A stretch of 64,000 bases of DNA from Gammaproteobacteria bacterium (GTDB lineage: Bacteria > Pseudomonadota > Gammaproteobacteria > Steroidobacterales > GCA-2729495). Shown here in pieces: positions 26,750-34,686 of this stretch. Location of the stretch: the NCBI GenBank assembly GCA_003695765.1, contig RFHQ01000003.1:1-64000 (forward strand), written 5' to 3'. The first letter of the stretch is position 1. Each line of letters starts with the position of its first letter. The translations under genes were made by a program, and so were the position numbers. The notes beneath the pieces are model-generated. The model had not been told where the DNA came from and did not search any database. It worked only from the letters and a program-made list of their open reading frames with translations.

Positions 26750-27803
26750 GGGAGACGATGCTATCCATTTCGATGCGCACCGGTCCATCGCCTGGTCGCC
26801 AGCGGGCCTCGCCGTAGATATCGCCCGCTTGTGGCAACGCCGTGCCGCTGCCGGACACGCGCGCCACCAGTCGGACTTCGCTGGCCGAATCGAGGTTGCG
26901 GCCGGCCATCATTGCGTTGGCGTTACTGAGCACCAGTCTTTGCGGTAACTGTGGCGCCGGCACGCGCAGCGCCGCCAGCGGCGGGCCGGGCCGCTGTGCA
27001 TCGCGGGCCGCAAGAAACAGCACACCGCCGGCGGGCAACCGGTCGGCCAGGCCCTCAGCGACGCTGACGGTCACCTCGATCCGCGTGCCCGCGGCCGGCG
27101 GCGCTGGCGCCGCCGGCTCCCCGGCGTCGGCCGGCGCAGCCTCCAGGTTCAGGTCGGCGAGCTGCTGGCGCACGATGCGGGCGATATTCTCAGGCGGGTT
27201 CAGCGCGAGCAGCCGGTTCCAGCGCTGCCGGACCTGGTCGAGATCCTGGCGCGCCAGCGCCGCGAGGCCGCCGTACCACAGCGCGCGGGGATCGTTCGGC
27301 AGCGCCGCGAGGGCCTCCTCGACGAGGCGCCCGGCATCGCCGGCCAGCGCTTCGCGATTGCGCATCACCTGTGTCTCGGCGAGGCCGAGCTTGGCCACCG
27401 GATTGTCGCCACCGCTGAGTGCCAGCGCGCGCGCGTAGGCCTGCTCCGCATCGGCCACGCGGCCGGTCTGCAGGTAGGCATTGCCGAGCAGCAGCCAGCC
27501 GTCGAGGTTATCCGGTTGCTCTTCCAGCCGCTGTTCCAGCCGGGCGATCGCCTCCTGCATCGACGGGGCCGTCGTGCTCGAGGCCATGCCGCCCTGCCCG
27601 CCCGACGCAGCCGGCGCCGGGGGCTGGCGCCAGTCGTAGTTCGAGCCGGACAGGTACAGCACGGCGACCAGCGCCGGCAGTCCCAGCGCGATAGCGAGCG
27701 CCGCGCCGGCCGCCGGCGCTTCCCGGTTGCGCAAGAGCGGCAGCGCCAGCAGTCCGGCCGTGCCCAGCGTGAGCAGCAGTGCAACGATCAGGAACGTGTT
27801 CAT
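26736..27803 (-). CDS. ccmI: Cytochrome c biogenesis protein CcmI
   Basis: 355 residues. Two N-terminal membrane helices (about 4-22 and 33-50) precede TPR repeats (WLLLGNAYLQTGRVADAEQAYARAL and two more) and a C-terminal beta domain. It acts as an apocytochrome chaperone that presents the CxxCH peptide to the CcmF/H heme lyase. The ATG overlaps the ccmH stop (ATGA). Immediately followed by maeA. Confidence 0.93.
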   Translation of the reverse strand: MNTFLIVALLLTLGTAGLLALPLLRNREAPAAGAALAIALGLPALVAVLYLSGSNYDWRQPPAPAASGGQGGMASSTTAPSMQEAIARLEQRLEEQPDNLDGWLLLGNAYLQTGRVADAEQAYARALALSGGDNPVAKLGLAETQVMRNREALAGDAGRLVEEALAALPNDPRALWYGGLAALARQDLDQVRQRWNRLLALNPPENIARIVRQQLADLNLEAAPADAGEPAAPAPPAAGTRIEVTVSVAEGLADRLPAGGVLFLAARDAQRPGPPLAALRVPAPQLPQRLVLSNANAMMAGRNLDSASEVRLVARVSGSGTALPQAGDIYGEARWRPGDGPVRIEMDSIVSRDGP

Positions 27804-28240
27804 GTGGTGCCGCCGGCCTCCTCGTCGTCGTCCAGCGGCAGCGCGGCGCGGCGCCGGACGATCCGGTACAGCCAGACCAGGCCGCCGGCCAGCAGCAAGG
27901 CCGGCGCGAGCCACAGCAAGGCATTACGCGCGCTGAAGCGAGGGCGGTAGAGCACGAAATCGCCATAGCGTTCGGTCAGGAAGCGCTTGATCTCGTCCTC
28001 TGAGCGGCCGTCGGCGACCAATTCACGCAATTCGCGGCGCAGATCTGCGGCGAGCGGCGCCGTCGAATCGGCCAGCGTCTGGTTCTGGCACACGAGACAA
28101 CGCACCTCGTGCGTCAGTCGCTTGTAAAGCGCCTGTCGGTCCGGATCCGGCAACGGTTCGTCGGCGTCGATCGCCAGCGCCGGCGTGGCGCAGCCGACCG
28201 CCCAGGCCAGCAGCAACAGCGCGAGGCGGCGGCGAGTCAC
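27800..28240 (-). CDS. ccmH: Cytochrome c biogenesis protein CcmH
   Basis: 146 residues from a GTG at 28240 that overlaps the ccmG stop (GTGA). A signal peptide (about 1-23) precedes the three-helix domain with LTHEVRCLVCQNQTLADS, whose LRCxxC Cys pair handles apocytochrome thiols, and a C-terminal membrane helix. The gene is of the short form, with the TPR part encoded separately as ccmI. Confidence 0.95.
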   Translation of the reverse strand: MTRRRLALLLLAWAVGCATPALAIDADEPLPDPDRQALYKRLTHEVRCLVCQNQTLADSTAPLAADLRRELRELVADGRSEDEIKRFLTERYGDFVLYRPRFSARNALLWLAPALLLAGGLVWLYRIVRRRAALPLDDDEEAGGTT

Positions 28241-28770
28241 CCCTGCCCTCCCCGCGCCGCGCGAATCCGCGGCAGGAATTCGCGCTCCCAGACCTCCATC
28301 GTCAGCGGCGCGATGTGCTTGTACAACACGGTACCGTCGGGCGCCATCAGAAAGGTCTCCGGCGCACCATAGACACCCCAGTCGATCGCAACCCGGCCGT
28401 CGGCATCGACACCGATGGCGGCGTAGGGATTGCCGAGGCGTTGCAGCCAGGCGCGGGCCTGCAGGCTGTCGTCCTTCCAGTTGAGGCCGTAGATCGGCAC
28501 CTCGCCGGTCTTCGAGATGGCCAGCAGCGTCGCGTGCTCCTGGCGGCAGCCGACGCACCAGGTGGCCCAGACGTTGAGCAGGCTGACCTGCCCGCGCAGA
28601 TCGGCGTCGGTCAGCGCGCGCGACGGATCGTTCAGTCGGGGCATCGAGAAGGCCGGCATCGGCTTGCCGATCAGCGGCGACGGCACCAGCGTCGGGTCCT
28701 TGCCGAGGCCCAGCCAGAACAGCCCGACGAGCAATGCGAAAACGACGACCGGAATCGCGAAGCGGGTCAT
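28237..28770 (-). CDS. ccmG: Thiol:disulfide oxidoreductase CcmG (DsbE)
   Basis: 177 residues. N-terminal anchor helix (about 4-22), then a thioredoxin fold with active site NVWATWCVGCRQE and the GVYGAPETFL cis-Pro loop. It keeps the apocytochrome CxxCH thiols reduced in the periplasm. Lies 11 bases downstream of ccmF. Confidence 0.97.
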   Translation of the reverse strand: MTRFAIPVVVFALLVGLFWLGLGKDPTLVPSPLIGKPMPAFSMPRLNDPSRALTDADLRGQVSLLNVWATWCVGCRQEHATLLAISKTGEVPIYGLNWKDDSLQARAWLQRLGNPYAAIGVDADGRVAIDWGVYGAPETFLMAPDGTVLYKHIAPLTMEVWEREFLPRIRAARGGQG

Positions 28771-28781
28771 GCTCGCGCCGC

Positions 28782-30737
28782 TCAGTTGGCCGCAGCCGGC
28801 GTTGCGGCTTCGGCAGCTGCCTGCCGGGCGCGCCGGTAACGCGGGTCGGTCACGGCGATCAGGCCGCCGAGCGCCATGACGATGCAGCCCAGCCAGATGA
28901 AACGGATCAGGGGCTTGTACTGGATGCGCATGCTCCAGGCTCCCTGCCCGAGATCCTCGCCCAGGGCCACGAACAGATCGCGCTGCCAGCGCCCGTCGAT
29001 GCCGGCCTCGGTCATCGGCGAGCGCTGCACGCGGTAGATGCGTTTCTCCGGATACAGTGTGGTCACGGGGCGGCCGTCACGGCTGACCAGCACTTCGCCG
29101 CGCAGCGCGCTGTAGTTCGGGCCGCTGACTTCTTCCAGTTGCCGCAGCTGGATTTCGTAGCCGGCGATCGTCACGCTTTCGCCCGGGTGGACCTTCAGGT
29201 CCTTCTCCACGGTGTAGGCCGACACGACGGTGATTCCCAGGACGCACAGGCCCAGCCCGAAATGCGCCAGCTGCATGCCGAGCATGCCGCGCGTCAGCCT
29301 CGGCCCCCCGCGACCCGTCAGGCGCCGCAGGGGATCGACCAGGGCCGCCCCGCAGACCCAGACCGCGGCGGCGATGCCGCTGAAGATCAGGGCCGACTGC
29401 CGCCCGTAGATCAGCCAGGGGATCAGCAGCCCCGCCGTCAGCGCGGCGGCGGCGGCCCAGCGCAGGCGGCGCCACAGCTCCGACAGTGCGGCCTGCCGCC
29501 AGGCCGTGTGCATGCCGACGCCGACGGCCAGCAGCAGCGGCAGCATCGGCACGAGGAAGACGGTCTCGAAGTACGGCGGCCCGACCGAGATCTTGCCCAG
29601 CTCCAGCCCGTCAAGGATCAGCGGGTACAGCGTGCCGAGCAGGATCAGTCCCGCCGCGATGCTCAGCAGCACGTTGTTGATCAGCAGGAAGGTCTCCCGA
29701 GAGACCGGCTCGAAGCCGACGGCCTTGTCCAGCGACGGCGCTCGCCAGGCATACAGCAGCAGCGCGCCGCCGATGACGATGGCGAGAAAGGTCAGGATGA
29801 ACAGGCCGCGCGCCGGGTCGCTGGCAAAGGCGTGGACCGAGACGAGCACGCCGGAACGGACCAGGAAGGTGCCCAGCAGGCTGAGTGAGAACGCCGCGAT
29901 CGCCAGCAGCAGCGTCGCGCCCTTGAACAGCCCTCGCTTCTCGGCGACCGCGAGCGAGTGGATCAGCGCGGTGCCGACCAGCCAGGGCATGAACGACGCG
30001 TTCTCGACCGGATCCCAGAACCACCAGCCGCCCCAGCCGAGTTCGTAGTACGCCCACCAGCTGCCGAGCGCAATGCCCAGCGTCAGGAAGGTCCAGGCGG
30101 CTGTCGTCCACGGCCGCGCGAGCCGGGCCCATTCCCGGTCGATGCGCCCGCTCAGCATCGCCGCCACCGCAAAGGCGAAGGCCACGGAGAAGCCGACGTA
30201 GCCGGTATACAGCATCGGCGGGTGCAGCGCCATGGCCGGGTCCTGCAGCAGCGGATTCAGGTCGTTGCCGTCGGGCGGCACCGGGTTGAGGCGCAGAAAG
30301 GGATTCGAGGTCAGCAGGACGAAACTCAGGAAGCCGGCGCTGATCAGGCCCATGACCCCGATCACGCGCGCGCTCGTGGCCTGCGGGAGGTCACGGGTGG
30401 CGACGCTGACCGCGAGTGTCCAGACGCCCAGGACCAGCGCCCAGAGCAGCAGCGAGCCCTCGTGACCGCCCCAGACCGCCGCCAGCTTGTAGATCTGCGG
30501 CAGCTGCGTGTTGGAATTGCTGGCGACATAGAGCACGGAAAAGTCGTCGTTCAGGAACAGCCAGGCGAGCAGGCCGAAGGCTGCGGCGACGAACACGAAC
30601 TGCCCGGCCGCGGCCGGTCGCGCGACCGCCATCCAGCCAGCCCGCCCGAACTGCGCGCCCAGCAGCGGCAGCAGCGATTGCGCCAGCGCCAGGCAGAGCG
30701 CCAGCGCCAGACAGAGTTGCCCGTATTCGGCCAGCAT
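28782..30737 (-). CDS. ccmF: Heme lyase subunit CcmF
   Basis: 651 residues, about 15 membrane helices. It carries the tryptophan-rich WWD segment GWGGWWFWDPVENASFMPW, the WGGHEGSLLLWALVL motif and conserved His residues that ligate heme b. With CcmH and CcmI it attaches heme to apocytochrome c. It begins 3 bases downstream of ccmE. Confidence 0.97.
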   Translation of the reverse strand: MLAEYGQLCLALALCLALAQSLLPLLGAQFGRAGWMAVARPAAAGQFVFVAAAFGLLAWLFLNDDFSVLYVASNSNTQLPQIYKLAAVWGGHEGSLLLWALVLGVWTLAVSVATRDLPQATSARVIGVMGLISAGFLSFVLLTSNPFLRLNPVPPDGNDLNPLLQDPAMALHPPMLYTGYVGFSVAFAFAVAAMLSGRIDREWARLARPWTTAAWTFLTLGIALGSWWAYYELGWGGWWFWDPVENASFMPWLVGTALIHSLAVAEKRGLFKGATLLLAIAAFSLSLLGTFLVRSGVLVSVHAFASDPARGLFILTFLAIVIGGALLLYAWRAPSLDKAVGFEPVSRETFLLINNVLLSIAAGLILLGTLYPLILDGLELGKISVGPPYFETVFLVPMLPLLLAVGVGMHTAWRQAALSELWRRLRWAAAAALTAGLLIPWLIYGRQSALIFSGIAAAVWVCGAALVDPLRRLTGRGGPRLTRGMLGMQLAHFGLGLCVLGITVVSAYTVEKDLKVHPGESVTIAGYEIQLRQLEEVSGPNYSALRGEVLVSRDGRPVTTLYPEKRIYRVQRSPMTEAGIDGRWQRDLFVALGEDLGQGAWSMRIQYKPLIRFIWLGCIVMALGGLIAVTDPRYRRARQAAAEAATPAAAN

Positions 30738-30740
30738 CGC

Positions 30741-31190
30741 TCAGTTCGCCCGCGCGCCGTCGACCGGATGCCCCTGCTCTGCCAGCATCTCGGCAACCTC
30801 GGGCGGCATGTAGTTCTCGTCGTGCTTGGCCAGCACTTCGTCAGCCTCGAAGCTGCCGTCGGGCCGCAGCACGCCGTGCGCGATCACGCCCTGCCCCTCG
30901 CGAAACAGGTCCGGCAGCACCCCGCTGTAATGCACCGTCAGCGTGTTGCTGTTGTCGGTCACGTCGAACAGGACCTCGAGCTCGCCCGGCTCGCGCCGTA
31001 CGCTGCCGGTCGCGACCAGCCCGCCGAGGCGGATCTTGCGACCCTGCGGAGGCTCCCCGGCCAGCACCTGCGTCGGGCTGTAGAAGAACAGCAGGTTCTC
31101 CTTGAAGGCCTGCAGTGCCAGCGCCACCGCGAGGCCGACGCCGGCCAGGATCATTGTGACGGCCAGCATCCGTTTCTGTCTCCGTTTCAT
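30741..31190 (-). CDS. ccmE: Heme chaperone CcmE
   Basis: 149 residues. A membrane anchor (about 9-27) and an OB-fold domain ending in the heme-binding motif EVLAKHDENYMPPEV, in which the His forms the covalent heme bond and the Tyr is the ligand. The ATG overlaps the ccmD stop (ATGA). Confidence 0.96.
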   Translation of the reverse strand: MKRRQKRMLAVTMILAGVGLAVALALQAFKENLLFFYSPTQVLAGEPPQGRKIRLGGLVATGSVRREPGELEVLFDVTDNSNTLTVHYSGVLPDLFREGQGVIAHGVLRPDGSFEADEVLAKHDENYMPPEVAEMLAEQGHPVDGARAN

Positions 31191-31360
31191 GCCTGCGATC
31201 TCCGGCGGCGTTCCCGCGCCGCTTTCAGCGCCAGCGCCTCGCGCACACTGCGCAAGCGGCGCCGCGCTGCAACAACATTGATGACGACTACGATAAGCGT
31301 CAGCCCGTAGGTTGGCCATACGTACTGTGCGTAGCCGCCCATGGCAAGGAACTCGGTCAT
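31187..31360 (-). CDS. ccmD: Heme exporter protein CcmD
   Basis: 57 residues, below the size many gene callers trust. MTEFLAMGGYAQYVWPTYGL followed by one membrane helix and a highly basic tail (RRRLRSVREA...RERRRRSQA) is the standard CcmD plan. It assists release of holo-CcmE from CcmABC. Overlaps both ccmC and ccmE by 4 bases (ATGA each). Confidence 0.93.
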   Translation of the reverse strand: MTEFLAMGGYAQYVWPTYGLTLIVVVINVVAARRRLRSVREALALKAARERRRRSQA

Positions 31361-32121
31361 CGAACTTCTCCTTCGGGGCCAGCCAGCAGTTCCTGCACCC
31401 AGCGGGCGTGGCGCTCGCGATCGAGCACCTCGGCGCGGACCCGCTGCAGCAGCACGGCCGCGAAGAACAGCGTGTAGGCCAGGATCATCACCAGCAAGGG
31501 CCAGAGCATGTCGGTCGTGATCGACGGCGCATCGAGTTTGGAGATCGTCGGCCCCTGGTGGATGCTGCTCCACCAGATCACCGAATAATGGATGATCGGC
31601 AGGTTGACGACGCCGACCAGCGCCAGCACGGCGCTGGCGCGGTCCGCGCGGCTCTGGTCGTCGAAAGCGCTGCGCAGACTCATGTAGCCGAAATACAGGA
31701 ACAGCAGGATCAGCTCGGAAGTCAGGCGCGGATCCCATTCCCAGTAGGTGCCCCACATCGGCTTGCCCCAGAGCGCACCGGTGACCAGGGCGAGAAAGGT
31801 GAACCAGGCGCCTACCGGCGCCGCGGCCGCGGCCACGGCGTGAGCGAGCTTGATGCGCCAGATCAGGCCGATCGCGGCGGCGGTCGCCATGACCGCGTAG
31901 ATCATCGTCGACAGGTAGGCACTCGGCACATGGACGTAGATGATGCGGAAGCCGTCCCCCTGCTGGTAGTCGGGCGGCGCGAGGAACAGGCCGCCCCAGG
32001 CGCCGATCAGCATCAGCAGCAATGACACCCACAGCAGCCACGGCCCGAGCAGCCGCGCGAAGCGATAGAAGTGCGGCGGCGAGGCCAGCTTGTGAAACCA
32101 GGTCGGCAATGTGATGCGCAT
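31357..32121 (-). CDS. ccmC: Heme exporter protein CcmC
   Basis: 254 residues, six helices. The WWD segment is present as WGKPMWGTYWEWDPRLTSEL, with flanking His residues (IYVHVPSAYL and HYSVIWWSSIHQG). It loads heme onto CcmE. Follows ccmB by 42 bases, the largest gap in the operon. Confidence 0.97.
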   Translation of the reverse strand: MRITLPTWFHKLASPPHFYRFARLLGPWLLWVSLLLMLIGAWGGLFLAPPDYQQGDGFRIIYVHVPSAYLSTMIYAVMATAAAIGLIWRIKLAHAVAAAAAPVGAWFTFLALVTGALWGKPMWGTYWEWDPRLTSELILLFLYFGYMSLRSAFDDQSRADRASAVLALVGVVNLPIIHYSVIWWSSIHQGPTISKLDAPSITTDMLWPLLVMILAYTLFFAAVLLQRVRAEVLDRERHARWVQELLAGPEGEVR

Positions 32122-32163
32122 CGAAACTGAATCTCCTCGGCCCGTTACTGCAGCGGCGGCCGG

Positions 32164-32829
32164 CTAGTCGAGGCTGATGCGGATGCCGGCGGCCGCGGCC
32201 AGCGGCAGCAGGCTCGCCGCCAGCGCGAGCATCGCCGCGAGCAGCAGCAACGGACCGCTGATGTCCTCACCCTGGCCGGCCAGCGCGGTGGCCCGGGAAC
32301 CGAACATCAGCACCGGCAGGCACAGCGGCAGCACCAGCAGCGCGAGCAGACCGCTCGACTGGCGGATGCCGGCCGTCAGCGCCGCCCCCACCGAGCCCAG
32401 CAGGCTCAGCGTGGGCGTCCCGATCAGCAGGGTCAGGCACAGGGCCGCGACAGCATCGCCCGGCAAATAGTAGGTGACTGCCAGCAGGGGCGCCAGCGCA
32501 ACCAGCGGCAGCCCGGCGACCAGCCAGTGTCCGAGCGACTTGTATAGCATCAGCAGCGCCAGCGGATGCGGGCCGATCGCAAGTTGCTCCATACTGCCGT
32601 CCTCGATGTCCTGCCGGAACAGCGCGTTCAGGGACAGCAGCATGGCCAGCAGCGCGGCGATCCACAGCACGCCGGGGCCCAGGCTCTGCAAGACGTCGTG
32701 CCGCGGCGACAGCGCCAGCGGGAACAGCGAGGTCACGATCGCGAAGAACATCAGCGGACTGACCACGTCGCCCCAACGCCGGAAGGCGAGGCGCAGGTCG
32801 CGCAAGAGCATCGCTCGCAGCAATCGCAT
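32164..32829 (-). CDS. ccmB: Heme exporter protein CcmB
   Basis: 221 residues with six predicted helices, LFRQDIEDGSMEQL near residue 70 and ending AAAAGIRISLD. It is the membrane subunit partnered with CcmA in the ABC-type CcmABC complex. The ATG lies 4 bases after the ccmA stop. Confidence 0.95.
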   Translation of the reverse strand: MRLLRAMLLRDLRLAFRRWGDVVSPLMFFAIVTSLFPLALSPRHDVLQSLGPGVLWIAALLAMLLSLNALFRQDIEDGSMEQLAIGPHPLALLMLYKSLGHWLVAGLPLVALAPLLAVTYYLPGDAVAALCLTLLIGTPTLSLLGSVGAALTAGIRQSSGLLALLVLPLCLPVLMFGSRATALAGQGEDISGPLLLLAAMLALAASLLPLAAAAGIRISLD

Positions 32830-32833
32830 CGCG

Positions 32834-33442
32834 TCAGTCCGCTGCGCCCAGCCAGAGTTCGCGCGCCGGCAGCGCCTCCAGCGACTGGTGCATCGCCAGC
32901 AGTGCCAGTCCGCCGGCCGCGAGATGGCCCTGCAGGCGGCCTTGCAGGTAGGCCTGGCCCGCGGCGTCGAGATTCGTGAACGGTTCGTCCATGACCCAGA
33001 GGCGCGCCGGCGAGCTGAGCAGCCGCGCCAGCGCGGTCCGCCGCTGCTGCCCGGCGGACAGCTGCCGAACCGGCATGTCGGCGAGCGCTGCCAGGCCGAG
33101 TTCCGACAGCGCCGCCTGCCAGGCGCCGGCTGCTTGGCCGCGCAGCGCCGCACTGAATTCCAGGTTCTGCCGGATCGACAGGTCGCTCTTCAGCCCGGGC
33201 TGGTGGCCGTGCCAGGCGAGTGCCAGCGGATATTCGTCGCTGTCGGCGATCGGCTGGTCCTTCCAGAGCACGCTGCCCGCTTCGGGGCGAGTGAGCCCGC
33301 AGACCACGCGCAGCAGCGTGGTCTTGCCGGCGCCGTTCGGGCCGCGGACCAGCAGGACCTGGCCCTCGCCGAGCGCGAAATCCAGGTCTTCGAACAGGCA
33401 GTTGTCTCCGCGCCAGAGCGTCAGTCCGCGAGCAAGCAGCAA
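32834..33442 (-). CDS. ccmA: Heme exporter ATP-binding protein CcmA
   Basis: 202 residues. Walker A GPNGAGKTTLLR near 34-45, signature QLSAGQQRRTALARL near 128, and Walker B LWVMDEPFTNLD near 148. The start is TTG, supported by an AAGGA box 8 bases upstream. First gene of the ccmABCDEFGHI-maeA operon. Confidence 0.95.
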   Translation of the reverse strand: MLLARGLTLWRGDNCLFEDLDFALGEGQVLLVRGPNGAGKTTLLRVVCGLTRPEAGSVLWKDQPIADSDEYPLALAWHGHQPGLKSDLSIRQNLEFSAALRGQAAGAWQAALSELGLAALADMPVRQLSAGQQRRTALARLLSSPARLWVMDEPFTNLDAAGQAYLQGRLQGHLAAGGLALLAMHQSLEALPARELWLGAAD

Positions 33443-33461
33443 ACTATAAATCCTTTTATAA
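33440..33461 (-). promoter_or_regulatory. ccmA ribosome binding site in the loop of an AT-rich inverted repeat
   Basis: On the minus strand TATAAA-AGGA-TTTATA forms a 6-base-pair inverted repeat. Its loop and 5' arm hold the AAGGA ribosome binding site, followed by 8 bases and the TTG start. It decides the non-ATG start and could modulate initiation. Confidence 0.5.
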
Positions 33462-33634
33462 CAGGGTATTATGGAGACTATCCAGAAATTGCCGAATCTG
33501 GCTGGCCGCGACCGGCAGCGGCTTTACATAAGTCCCGGCGCTGCATAGACTCAAAATAGCACAGAACAAGAAGCCGATAACCGGCCCGGGTAGCGGTTTC
33601 GCCGATCGGCCCGGGCCGGCGGAGCCGCCGATCC

Positions 33635-34567
33635 TTGAACGCTGAAGCCATTGCCCGGTTAGCCCGGGAGCCAGTCGACCGCGATCGCTGCCTGCTGGCC
33701 GTGCGCGAGGCGATCGCCGATGGCGCGCCCTGCGCGGTCGTGACCGGCGACTCGCCGGCCGAGCTCGCGGCCCTGCTGCGCCGTTGCCTGGCCACGGCCC
33801 CGGTCGAGCATGCCGCGCACGTGGTGGCCGAGACGGCCTGCCCGCGTGCTTTCCTCGAGTCTCTGCTGGCGCAGTTCGGTTTCGAGCCGATCTCGGCCGA
33901 CGAGCAGGAACTGCTGAGCCTGCTGCGAATCTTCCTGCAACACGAAGGCCGCCATGGGCGCCGCAGCCTGCTGGCCATCGAGGAAGCGAACCGTTTCGGG
34001 CCGCGGGTGTGGCAGCTGCTGCAGGAGCTGCTGTCGATGCGGCCGGCGCCGTTGACGCTGCTGCTCAGTGGCGACCGCCGCTTGTTGCAGGTGCTGGAAT
34101 CGCCGGCCATGCAGCGGGTCGCGGCGTTGACCCGGCGGCGCTGGCGCTTGGGCCACGGCTCGCTCGCGCCGCCAGCCCACTGCCTGCAGCTCAGCCGCAA
34201 CGGCGAGATCCTGGGCCGCGTGCCGCTCAGGCAGCGACGCCTCTTGATCGGCCGGCAGCGGCAGAACGACCTGCCGCTGCCCAGCCACTACGTCAGCCGC
34301 CACCACGCCTTGTTGAGCGAGCGCCAGGACGGGTATTTGCTGGTCGATCTCAACAGCACCAATGGCACTTACGTCAACGGCGCGCCTGTCAGGGAGCGAC
34401 GCCTGGTGCCTGGCGACCTGATCGCGATCGGCGATTACCGCCTGCGACTCCTGGAGGCCGCGCCGGCCGCTGGCCCGCCGGCGGGATGGGTCCCGGAGGG
34501 CACGCGCCGCGTGTTCGCGGGCGGCCGGCCGCCGCCGTCGCGGCCCCGCCTGCGGCCGGTCGGCTGA
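33635..34567 (+). CDS. FHA-domain protein with a degenerate ExeA-like ATPase domain
   Basis: 310 residues from a TTG with GGAG ten bases upstream. Residues about 1-170 look like the AAA domain of ExeA/GspA, but Walker A is lost (VVTGDSPAELA at 36-46 in place of GxxxxGKT). Walker B survives as SLLAIEEAN and a sensor-like LLLSGD follows. An FHA domain occupies about 195-265: LLIGRQRQNDLPL, SRHHALL, DLNSTNGTYVNG. FHA binds phosphothreonine peptides. No type VI or kinase gene is adjacent, so the partner is unknown. Confidence 0.8.
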   Translation: MNAEAIARLAREPVDRDRCLLAVREAIADGAPCAVVTGDSPAELAALLRRCLATAPVEHAAHVVAETACPRAFLESLLAQFGFEPISADEQELLSLLRIFLQHEGRHGRRSLLAIEEANRFGPRVWQLLQELLSMRPAPLTLLLSGDRRLLQVLESPAMQRVAALTRRRWRLGHGSLAPPAHCLQLSRNGEILGRVPLRQRRLLIGRQRQNDLPLPSHYVSRHHALLSERQDGYLLVDLNSTNGTYVNGAPVRERRLVPGDLIAIGDYRLRLLEAAPAAGPPAGWVPEGTRRVFAGGRPPPSRPRLRPVG

Positions 34568-34623
34568 ACCCCGTCACCAGCGCGCCCCGTCGATCCGATC
34601 ACGGCAGGCGGCTGCAAACCGGC

Positions 34624-34629
34624 TAGAAT
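34624..34629 (+). promoter_or_regulatory. -10-like box upstream of the ClC gene
   Basis: TAGAAT in CCGGCTAGAATGC, 57 bases before the GTG start, in a 119-base gap that otherwise shows no gene. Confidence 0.35.
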
Positions 34630-34686
34630 GCAGCGCCGGCCGCTCGCAGGCCGGTTCGCCTTGTCTGGTTTCGGGATACACGCGCT

